Below, one piece after another: positions 45,359 through 57,500 of a stretch of DNA of 64,000 nucleotides. Source of the stretch: Aplysia californica. Lineage: Eukaryota > Mollusca > Gastropoda > Aplysiida > Aplysiidae. The notes beneath the pieces were generated by a model, which was not told the origin of the DNA, made no database searches, and worked only from the letters and a program-made list of their open reading frames with translations. The stretch spans positions 243,532 through 307,531 of the forward strand of contig NW_004797279.1 of assembly GCF_000002075.1 (NCBI RefSeq), written 5' to 3'. The position numbers were made by a program, and so were the translations under genes. Position 1 is the first letter of the stretch, and every line of letters begins with the position of its first letter.

Positions 45359-48300
45359 ATGGCGTCCAAAGTGGAAGACCAAGATGTATTTCAAAGGAAA
45401 GTTCAACAAAAACTCCTGGAACAGTTCGGTATGAAGAAAAGCTAATTTCCATAAGATTATGTTTAAAACTTTTACGACTGCGGCACTCGTTCACAGCATT
45501 ATGGATTTGAGATGTATTGCAATGAAATATGAAATGAAACGTTGACTCTCTCCGTGGAGTGAGTTGGGAGTCTTACTAGTAATACTAGCCTATCAGAGAA
45601 TCCGCGGTGTTCATTGTAGGGTGTCCAGGCGGCCTCACTCTTATTGGGGAATCTAGGGGAAATTTAGAGTATTCTCATTCAAATGATGATATTTTCTTGT
45701 TGGGGCTCTTTGGAAATTGCTTTCCCGTTTGTGTTTACATAAGAAACTGAAGTCCTGAGCCTGAGAATTGATTGAGAAGGACAAATGGTCAAAAGTGACC
45801 ATGTAGGCAAAGTGAATCCTGCCACATTAGCCAGTAATATTTTTCTGCCTTTTTTGTATTAAAAAATTATTTTGGCTAGATTGAACTTTGGTGGACCCAC
45901 CATGTTTACATGTGTATTAATGCGTCCTAGCCATAGCAGTGGGCAGCAATGCCTACCGAGCGCGTTTTGTTCTGCCGATTTTTGGCCCCAGCCGCTAGAG
46001 CTGGATCCTGCTCGCCAAATCTGAGAGGGGCGATTCGCGATTCAGTCGTCTTAAAAAAATCGCGAGTACGCAAGCGCCCGTGGAACACTGACTGAAACGG
46101 AACAGTGTCATATCAACTCCACTTAGCGAGGGCGAGTCTCACTCTTGTTGTCCCGCCATCCTCTCCGCCCCACACCCTTTATTGCGCTGCTCTATCTACT
46201 GACCTCAATTAGCGACCCCATAAATTCACCCCCCTATGATTCGCTAAAACAGTGGCGCCATAAAATTCCTTCTGTCTATTGGTTGGAACCCGTTCATTTT
46301 GTTTTAACCCTAACTCTGGCAAGTGGTTTCAACAGGAATGGCAGGGCTAATCAGCCAAAACGTGCACATGCTTTACAAATCAAATTTATGGACTTGCATC
46401 AAATAAAAACCCTACAAAAGTATATATTTTCTGAAAGATAATTGAATGAACTTTTATATTTTGCCATTGAACATATGATTTTATTTTATTTTTAAGGGGT
46501 TATGTAACTTTGAAATCCAAGATGGCTGACATAAAAAATTTACATGCTCATTAGCATATTCACCAATCTAATGTCTTTCTTGTTATAAAAAATGTGAGAT
46601 GGCAGAAATATGGGTTTTTCAATTACCTTTCAGAAAATGTATAGTTTTATAAGTTTGAGAAGAACAGGTAATGAGTTATGACTGTTTCAATTTGTCAGGT
46701 GGTCTGTTTCGAGCGCAGCTGATACGCGCTAATTTCATACCATACTCAACATAAAAACACTCTAAGTACAACCATGTGGTTTTCAGCAATCTGCTGGTAG
46801 TCTGTAATAATTAGTATAGCAAAAGGAACCTACTTTACTCTCTATAGCTCTCCTTTTTCTGCCCCTATTAGACTCCCAAAGAAGTAGAATCTAGATCTAG
46901 TGTTCCATTTGAAAGAGAAGTTGGGGTAGGATGAGAACTGGTACATGTATCCCCATTGTATGTCAGATCTAATCCCACTCTTGACTGAACACCAATAAAT
47001 CCACCACTAACAGTGTCTGAATTACTTTCCCTAGTCAATTCACTTTCAAATGTATCCAAAAAAGATCGATTTTTGGCCATTTTAGACCCACACAAGTGAT
47101 AGATCTACACTGGCATTAGTGGCTTGTGGCCTGATCAACAAGCTTTCAAAACATCCCTCTGTTTTGAAAGCAAAATACTCTTCTCCTAAGCCAGAATGGT
47201 AGAAATATTCTGATTGGTTGGAGGTTAGCCTTTTAGCCAATCAGAAATCACTTTAGGAAGCCCCAAATATTTAGTTGGAAGGCAGAAGCAGCAGTTTACT
47301 ATATGGTCCTATGAGATCGGCCCTGCCACTTTCATGGCAGGAAATGGGCCGATCTAATCGGCCCTTGCCAGAGTTAGGGTTAATAGGGAGTTGGACTATA
47401 CCATATCTTTTGTAAATTAAGGGGAGCCATACTAAGTGTTCCGTTCCGTTTTTGCGCTCGCGACTCGACTCAGCAGTAGATTACAAAAACATAAACTGTA
47501 AGGTGGTGACAGCGACAGGGGAGTGAATCGGGAATCGGAAGGCGATACTGTTCCGCTAAAGTGAATCGTGAATTGCGTTCCGCAGGCAAGAGTGGCGATT
47601 CAGTTCCGTTCTCGCGCTCGCTACCCAGCTCTACCCGCCATGGGGGTGTTTCGTGGGACGAACTAACGCAATGGTTGTTGTCTTCAACTCGCTCTCTCGC
47701 CGCTTTTCGTGAATGGATATGAATGAAACTTGACAGCCAATCAGAAAAGGGGTCAATCTCGTAGTATGCAGATTGACAAGTTTGTACCCATCCAAGAAGC
47801 AGTCGAAAACGTTTGCAAAAGTGGTTGATGTGGTGCGCTTTGAAGATTTTTCGGAGCTGTGATTTGTCAAAATGACTGAAGTTGTACACTATTTTCCTTT
47901 ATTCCCTTAAAATTTCATGCTTCTTTGTTTAGCATTTTTTGCGTAATCTTTTAAAATGTTGGAGTAACTAAGGGAAAAGCGGCATTGCCATTTGCGCGTG
48001 TTGAGTGAACGACCAGCGGCTGGGAAAATTCCACTGAGTGACGTCATCAGCCTTCGGTCACCTCAGGTGCTACAAACAAGGCCCCACTATGTGAACCGGA
48101 AAGGGGAGAAGGATACTTGAAAACTAAACTGGGGCCTTGATAATTTACATTTGTGTTGCATTTTAGTCACAATACAATAGATGTAGTCATTTTTATTTGC
48201 TTAATTGCATGAGAGAAGAATAGAAACAGAAAAGCAAACATCTTGAGAAGTAGTATGGCATTGTATTTGCGTTATCAAAGCCTATTTCCCCCTCTTGGGA

Positions 48301-48458
48301 AAGCACACACTTGGACATGCTGTTTGCTCTGTTTGGAAAAGTGGGGCAGTAAGATTGTTATTAAAGAGTATGGTATATATTTAGTTCAGTCTGGGAAGAT
48401 AGTCCAGTTTATACATTGTTATCGTTCACACGTGCTTGCATGAGTGCGCGCTCGTGCC

Positions 48459-48489
<31 letters not shown>

Positions 48490-51400
48490 AAGAGAGAGAG
48501 AAGGGGGGGGGGGGGGGGTCTAAATATCTGTTACATTTATAGTATGAGTTGTAGCCTACACATGCGACATATTCCCATGACTTGTTAACTATATTATCGA
48601 AACACATCTTAATCTACCATACAATAGGACAGTGTCCCGCAATGGATATATACAGAGACGATCTTATTTTCTATTACAAAGTGTGCATGCTTTTACTAGT
48701 AGAGAACTGGATTTATTAGACTAATAAATCCAGCTCTCTACTTACATTTTTGGGACAAATTGATCCAGAACATTGCTTGGCAAGGAGTCATCTTTTATGT
48801 TGCCCAGTTTCATTCAAATATCATGACTTTGGGAGAAGATATATGACTGATAATCTTTGTAAAGCTGTAAGGAACGCCACTTTTTTATTTGTAAATGTCT
48901 TTACAACTCAAAATGTATGATAGATCATTAAAAATCTGACAGCATGACTAGATTCTGCATTAAAAACTGTACTAGACTGCCAAGTTTCATTCACATGCTC
49001 CAAGAAATAGGCGAGCTTTTGTCTCAAAACGCTCCAAAAACGCCACATTTTTACCGATAAACGTCTTCATAACGCAAAAAGTAGGATAGCTATGAAAAAT
49101 CTGAAAGCAGGACTAGATTCTGCACTAGAAAATGTACTTTGTTGCCTAGTTTAATTTACATGCTCCGAGAAATGAGCGAGTTATGGCGAATATTGTCTCA
49201 AAACTCACCGAAGAACGTCCCATATTTTGGGGTTTTTCATTATAAAAGTACCAAAAATTAATTGATTAAAAAATTCATAACTTTTTTTTTATTGATGGAT
49301 TTCAAAAATTCAAAAAGTTCCATGCTCTTTGAAGATACAGCTACAAAATGCACATATTTGCAAACACTTTCTGAGAAAAAAAGATTTTTCCTGGTCATTG
49401 CAACTGAGTGGGGGTTTCAGGGGGGGAAGCCTCCCTGGCAAAAATAATAATAACAAAAAAACACACAATCTTCACATTTACCTTGCAAATTATCAGTTTC
49501 AAAAGGACGACCAATGGAACGGGAAGGCAATTTCCACAGAGCACCTACTTTGTTTTACTAGGTACAACAACCTCGCCTATATGAAAGCTTATTAAAAATA
49601 CTTTTGATCTGATATTCATAATAATAAAAATATTTCTACGTCGTACTTTCTGTACTGTCATGATTTTTCTGTTTTCTTCGAGGAAAGAGACATTTTCTTA
49701 TTTTACCCACCGACCGTGACTCTCCTATTGTCCCCCCGTCGTTCTTTCATTGATATAAAAATAGGCCAGATGGACAGATATTGAGTTTGTGGTCATATTA
49801 ATTAATTGATACTCGCGCGATTTCTGTAATATTTAACTTTTACCCCCAGTGGGTCGGGGGGATATAAATAGACCCACTGCTTCGTCTGCAGAAGGTGCAA
49901 CCCCTTCAAAGGCGAGGTGTCGCACTCGGACCCCAATCCTCTGAGATCCGGATGCGACACCTACTTTGGTGTATCTTCCTCTTCTCCTTCCTTCTTTCTT
50001 TCTTCTTCTGTCTTTCCTGCCACCGCTGACCTCATGTGCAGCAAAAAGAGAGGTCACCCATCCCACAGAGTGGGCGCCTTGTTGACCGTGAGGTGCGACC
50101 CGTGCAGAGGGAAACCGGGTACCTGGCGGTTGAGGTGAGATCAGTCCACGGACTGTCCCTCACCAACACACCTCTTTGGCCCAGGTTTTCCTCTTAGACG
50201 GGAGGGTGGCACGGCCCATGCCACTCAACCGGTTGAGAGCTGAAACCCCATCAAGCCCTGGGTCAATCTTGACGGGAGGGTCTTGTACTTTCTCGTTGAG
50301 AGTATAGCTCCGGGGTAGCCCTGGCACAGCTCTGGATATCCGAGCTATGTGTCCCCTTGTTGGGCTCCGTGGCGGGCGGGGAGCCCCGGAGTCGAATCAA
50401 AAAGAAAACTCTCATGGATTCTAAAAATCAAAAAGACCCTTCCCCAGCTCCCAACGTTAAAAAGTCTCGGCTCGCGGAAGCGGGTGCGGCCGCCGAGCCG
50501 AGCAAACAAAATACTAAAGGAAAAAGGACCTTTACGACTGCCTCTGCCCTCCCTCCTCTCAGGGAGCTTCCGCGGCAGCCGTACTTGACCATCCGCAGCA
50601 CCGATGCACAGAAAAAGATGACTGATTTAAACGTTTTCAAGATAGGAGATGCTCTAAGACAGGTTCTGGGATACATTCCTACGAATGTCCAGAAACTGTC
50701 CTCTGGTGCTCTCCTCATCAAGTGTGCATCGGATAAAGAACTGGCCGGACTTGGAAAGATAACGACCTTCGGTGGTGTTCCTTGTGTTTCCGAGCGACAC
50801 CAGAAATTTAACCAGTCGAAGGGCGTGGTCCGCAGCCATGAGCTGAAGGGCTGCTCCAACCAAGATATTGTGGATAACTGTGAGGGTGTGGTCGAAGCCC
50901 GCCGAATTACTATTCGGCGGGGGGAGTCCACGCTAGAAACGAACACAATAATTCTAACTTTTGATTCGTGCCGCCCTCCAGCCACCGTTCGGGCATCATA
51001 CTTGGTCTTGGACGTGCGACCCTATGTGCCGAACCCTCTACGCTGCTTTCAGTGTCAGAAGTTCGGCCATAGTCAGTCGCGATGCCGACGTGCAGCCGTG
51101 TGTCCTCGCTGCGGCAAGACTGGGCATCCTGAAAAGGAATGCAAGGCTAGTCCTTGCTGCCCAAATTGCCAAGGCCAGCACACAGCCTTCAGCAAGGATT
51201 GCCCGACTTGGATTCAAGAACGCGCAATCCAAGAGTATAAAGCACGAAATGGCTGCTCTTTTCAAGAAGCCCGAAAAGCTGTCTGCCCGCCAGGTATGAC
51301 CCCGGTCCCTGGCCGGTCATACGCAAGCGTACTCCGGCCAGTCACGAAGTCGACCAGTGCTTCCACTGTCGACCCCCCAGAACCCGCGGTCAACAAGAAA

Positions 51401-51542
51401 CTTACTGCGAAACACAAAAAGGTTGCTCCTAAAACTGTGGTACCCACCTTCCAGGTACCACTAACTAACCGCTTTGGGGTTCTTGGGGAGGATGGGGTGG
51501 ACTCTTCCTCCACCCCCCCTTCTCCCCCTCACCCCTCCTCTA

Positions 51543-51575
<33 letters not shown>

Positions 51576-54500
51576 CTTCCACCTCACAACCCATCTCTCT
51601 GATGGAGATTGAGGTACTCCCTCCCCCCTCTCCCCAGCCCCCTCTGTCTGCTCCACCTCCCTCTACCCCTCCACTCCCCCCACTACCAATGGAGGAATCA
51701 TCTCCGACCCCCCTCCCCGGCCTGAACCCGGGAAGGGCGGAGTCTGTCACTCCTCCAAATCCCCCACTAGACCGCCGTCCAATCCAGGACGGCAACCTAG
51801 AAAACACTCTGCCTCCCCCGTAAGGAGGAGTCAGAGTGCTTCTTCGAAGCCGGGGCCTAAGTGCTCCAAACCAAAAAGTAAAAATTCATAATGGCGGTCC
51901 TGCAATGGAATGCCGGCGGAATCCGACCTTCCATTGCAGAATTGCAACATTTACAGGCCACACTGTGCCCACGGGTGGCCTGTATTCAAGAAACAAAATT
52001 CGCCCCGGCTTCAACCATAGACTTAAGAGGATTTACTGCGTACCATCACATTCACACGGAAAACCAGATTGCTTCCGGTGGTACCACCATCTACACCGAC
52101 AACCACACACTCCACAGACAAGTACATCTTAAGACGACCCTCCAAGCTATTGCCGTACGGGTCACCCTGCACAGACCAATCACGATCTGCTCAGTTTACA
52201 TCCCACCAAATTACCCCCTCAAAATAACCCAACTAAATGACTTAAAGTCCCAGCTCCCAAAACCCTTTATTTTACTAGGTGATTTCAATGCCCACAGCCC
52301 CCTTTGGGGAGACAAACCTATAGACCAGAAAGGTAAAATAATAGAAAACTTTTTATTTCAAAATAACATCTGTCTCTTAAATGATAAATCCCCAACTTTC
52401 AGAAACAGAGCCACTTATGGCACTTCATCCCTTGACCTTACTTTTTGTACCCCTGAACTAGTCCCAGATCTTGAGTGGTCTGTGCTGGATGACCGTACGG
52501 ACCATTTCCCAATTCTCCTCAAAAACAATAGCCTCCAAAACGACCCGATCCCAGAACGCTTCAACTTCAAAAAAGCCGACTGGGACGGGTTTGCCAATCA
52601 ATGTTCCAAGATTCTTAATCCCAATTTCGACCACAACTACAATAAATTTCACGAAAAACTCTTAGAAATATGCCACAATCACATTCCAAAAACAAAAACA
52701 AAACCCCGGAGGAACAAGATCTGGTTCTCTTGGGAATGTGAGGACGCAGTAAAGAAAAAGAAGGCAGCGTATCGAAGAGCCGTCAACAACACCACCATAG
52801 AAAATAAGATACTTTATTTAAAGGCTCGAGCTGAGGCACGTAGATGCCTCAGGGAGAGCAAAAGACAATCATTCCAAAAATACATCTCCAAAATCAACAG
52901 CCAGACACCACTCAATCAAGTTTTCCAAATTGCTAAAAAATTCTTAGGTAGACGCACAGACACCATTCGGCACGTCCAGAGGCCGGATGGAACAACAGCT
53001 GAAACACAAGTAGACATTGCAAACACAATAGCTACATCTCTAGCCAAAAACTCATCCCAAGCAAACTACAACACCACTTTTCAAAACGTCAAAACTAACA
53101 GAGAAAAACAACACCTAAACTTCCACTCAAACAACACTGAAACCTACAACGCAGACTTCACAATAGACGAACTAACATCGTGCATCTCGGACCTGGGCGA
53201 TACAGCCCCGGGACCGGATGACATCCACAACAAGATCATTAGACACTTACCCTCAGAAACACTCACACTCATACTACACATATACAACGACATGTGGCGG
53301 TCGCACTCCTTTCCGGAGTCTTGGCGTCTCGCCACTGTCATTCCAATACCCAAACCAAACAAAGACCACACACACCCATCCAATTACAGACCTATAGCCC
53401 TAACGAGCTGTCTCTGCAAACTAACTGAAAAAATGATTCACAGGCGACTCATGTGGTTTCTGGAAACGACGGGCTCGCTGAGCGGTCTCCAGTGCGGATT
53501 CAGGAAAACCCGATCCACTCTGGATCACCTGGTCCGCCTGGAGACCTTTATACGCGAGACGTTCGCCGAAAGAGGCCACATGATCGCCATCTTTTTTGAC
53601 CTAGAAAAAGCCTTCGACACAACCTGGAAGTACGGCATTCTTCAAGACCTGCACGCACTCGGCATACGCGGTCACCTCCCTGCCTTCATTGGCAACTTCC
53701 TGAAGAACCGTTCCTTCCAGGTTCGTGTCGGATCCTCCCTTTCAGACCCCCACCAACAGGAGGAAGGAGTCCCCCAGGGGAGCATCCTTTCTCCTCTCCT
53801 TTTCGAAATTAAAATTAACTCCATAGTGAAAACCCTCCAGAACAGCATAGACAGCTCGTTATACGTTGACGACTTCTTGATATGCTGCCGATCGAAAAAT
53901 CCTCATTTGAGATCTATGGAAAGGCAGCTGCAAACGCAGCTGCAAAAACTTGAAACGTGGGCAAACAACAACGGTTTCAAGTTCTCCCCGTCAAAGACGG
54001 TTGCAGTACACTTCTGCCGAACAGGCAGACGTGTGCTGCAGCCGGATTTGACACTATACGGGGAAAGGATTCCCGTCCAGGACCAAGCTCGTTTCCTCGG
54101 TGTCATTTTTGACAAAAAACTTACATTCATACCACACATCAAAGACCTTCGTGTGAGGTGCCAGAAAGCGTTAAACGCTTTGAAAATTCTATCACATCCG
54201 GAGTGGGGCGGGGACTCAAAACACCTTCTCCACTTGTACATCTCCCTTGTCCGGTCCAGGCTTGACTACGGCTGTCAAGTCTACGGATCGGCAAAACCAC
54301 ACGTCTTAAAAATACTAGATCCAATACAGAACCAAGGACTCCGCCTCGCTCTGGGGGCTTTCCGCACTTCTCCGGTGGAGAGCCTCCAGGCCGAGGCCAA
54401 CATTCCACCACTCTCACTCAGACGCACACAACTCTCACTACAATACGCAGTTAAACAGAGCTCAACACCGGAAAATCCAGCGCACAACAGCATTTTTCAA

Positions 54501-57500
54501 ACAAATCCAGAAACCAGAAACAGATTCCAAAACAACGAAAAACTCATCAAACCTTTCGGCCTCAGAATCCTTGAGGACCTCAAAAACTTACACTTTTCCA
54601 AACAAGACATCCAACAAATTCTTTTCCCCGACCTCCCTCCGTGGCACCTCACCAAGGCAAAAGTAGATTTACAGCTGACCACACACAACAAAGAAAGCAC
54701 AAACACCAAAACATTTCAAGCAGAATACAAAAAACTAATAGATAAATACCCCGGTGCGGAGCTCATCTTCACGGATGGCTCCAAAAAAGACAATGAAGTG
54801 GGCGCCGCAGCCCTATCTCCCAACAATACACACCAGAGGAGACTCCATCCTGAAGCCTCCATTTTCTCTGCGGAGGCCACTGCCATTGACATGGCACTGG
54901 ACTCTGTAGAAAATTCCCCTAACAAATCTTTCCTTATCCTTTCTGACTCTCTGTCTTGCATCACCTCACTCACAAACTACACACTCCTACACCCAAAAAT
55001 AGTTAGGCTACAACAGAAAATCCATACACTATCCGAAACAGGAAAAAACATCATGTTCGCATGGATACCCAGCCATGTGGGCATCCGAGGAAACGAGCAG
55101 GTAGACGACCTGGCGAAGAAAGCTTCATCCCTTCTGCTGGGATCAACGACAAACACTCTCCCACAGACTGACTTTAGAAATAAAGTCAAAAAGTACACCT
55201 CCAGTCTGTGGGAGAGCCACTGGGAAAACCAGAAAAATAATAAATTATATGAAATTAAACCCAGACTAGAACAGCGAAATCCTTCGGATCTCTCCAGAAG
55301 AGACGAAGTCATTTTTACTCGATTGCGCATCGGACACACGGCCCTAACCCACAAATACCTCCTACAGGGAGAAGAGAAACCGTTCTGTGTCGGATGCGAC
55401 ACAGATTTTACCTTTAGACACATTTTAACAGAATGTCTAGACTTTGGAGAGATCCGAAGAAAATATTATAAATGCAAGAAATTGCAGGATATTTTCTCCG
55501 TCGTTGTTCCCAGCAGAATTTTAAATTTTATAAAGGCCATTGGCCTTTATGGCGAGTTGTAAAGTGAATCTGATATTATTTAAAATTTTTATTGTTACTT
55601 AAAAGTTGTTTTAGATCACAAATGTATTTACACCGAATTTGAATATTTTAACTTTTTAGCATTTTAAAGTAAATTAGTTACCAGTCGTGAAGTGAACTTT
55701 CGCAGAGGCGAACAACTTGTGTTTCGCGCGCTCATATGACCTTAGCAGTTGCGAGCGCCGTAAAACCTTATACTACTACTATATTTAACTTTGTGTTTCG
55801 GATTGTGTGACATTTTGAACACTTCAGTGCCTTTTTATGTACAGTCAAACCTGTGTAAGACGGCCACCCATTGTCAAGGAGAAAAGTGGCCGTATAAGAC
55901 AGGTGGCCGTCTTAGGCAGGACTGATCAAGATGAAGAAAACAAACCTTTTCCATCAGAGGTTCCAATCGAAAGTAGCCGCATTGCTGTTGTTTTTGTTGT
56001 TGTTGGTGGTGGTGGTTTGTATTTTGTTTGTAATTTTTATTTTGTTGCTGATTGTGCGCAAAGGTGACAATAAAACGAAATGCATCAGACGAGGAAGACA
56101 GAGTGCCTTGTTAAAACAAACACATGGGTCGCTTCCACTCGGAGAACGAGGCAGATGTAAAAGCAAGAACCGCGAAGGCAAGGTCAGCATTCAATCAATT
56201 ATCAGAAGTCTGGAAAGCAAGCAACATCTCACTGCGCACCAAAATTCGACTCTTTAACTCCAATGCCAAGTCTGTGCTCTTCTACGCTGCGAAACTTGGA
56301 AGACAATAAAGTCAGTATTGAATAAAGTCCAGACTTTCATCAACAGATGTATAAGGAGTATCTTAAGAATTAAGTGGCAGGATAGAATAAGAAATGAATA
56401 GCTGTGGGAAAGAACAGGACAAAAGAATATATATAGAAGTAGAAATAGGACTAAAAAAGTGGCGATGGATGGGACACACCTTCAGAAAGCCCAGCAGAAA
56501 CATCACAAGACAGTCGCTGCAGTGAAACCCACTGGGAGCACGAGGCAGGGGTAGGCCCCGGGAGACATGGAGGAGATGTGTGGAAAGGGACATGAGAGAG
56601 ATGAAGCTCACTTGGAAGAATGGCCCAGGAAGAGATAAATGAAAGGCATTGATGATGATGACTTCTTATGTTAATATGCCTCCTGAATATAAGGCAAAAT
56701 CTTTTTAAAGATAGCTGTTCCTGTCTGTTCTCAGGTGGTACCCCCATATGTATAGTCCTTTCTCGTCATAGTCTTGATTTAATTCTACTTGTAGAAATTG
56801 TTTTCTTGAACCTTCCAATTTCAGTTACTCATCCTTCCACTTCTAACCTTATTCAATAATTCCCGATGCCTCTACTGAAGAGAAGCTGATGCAAATGGTG
56901 TCTCAAGGTAGGGGGGGGGGGGGTTGAGGTGTTCCTGTTAATTTTTTACCCCAAGAAAGCAAATTTTTTTTTCTGTCTCCAGATGAGAATGCACCTGGAG
57001 CGGAAAAGCCAGCTTCAGTGGAGGATTCTAAAAAGAAGTCACCATTCTGTGTCCAAAATATCCTGTTGTTGATTGCAGCTGTCGCAGTGTTTTACTTTGC
57101 TGATTTCCTTAAAGTCATGATGTATGATCAACGCGTTTACATGTAAGAATTCAAATTCATTATTATGAGAAATGTTCACATTTTTTTTCTATTTTCATCT
57201 TTCCCTTATTGAAATGTTAAAAGCAGGTACTCCATAAATTCATTCTTTCGGTTTACACTTCATCTCATGTTGGTGACAACTGTGAAGCTCATTCCTAGAA
57301 TATTGCACTGAACTAAGTCACTTGAGCTGGATCTCCATAAATTTAATGGAAATTTAGGGAATTAGACACTTTGATTTTCACAGCCACAGACTGTCAGATG
57401 AAGAATGGGGGCAAGTATCTTTTCCTCATGAAAATGTTACATTCAAACTTAAGAAAAAGATTTATTCGAATAGAAAAGTTCTGAAAAGATAGACAAGGAA

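Larger units (their letters stand above)
49841..55780 (+). mobile_element. Full-length I-superfamily LINE, apparently intact
   Basis: A non-LTR retrotransposon of 5940 bp, bounded by a perfect 12-bp target duplication. It has a 5' UTR of about 0.5-0.57 kb, ORF1, a 67-base spacer, ORF2, and a 3' UTR of about 220 bp ending TTATACTACTACTAT instead of poly-A. RNase H in ORF2 plus a three-knuckle CCHC ORF1 place it in the I superfamily (I/Nimb-like; the clade needs a tree). Both ORFs are open over their full length and the duplication is perfect, so this insertion is young. It is in sense orientation within TMEM128 intron 1. Confidence 0.93.

Noticed and set aside
48040-48047. CRE site TGACGTCA as a regulatory element
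   Set aside because: A single 8-mer in a large intron with no supporting context.
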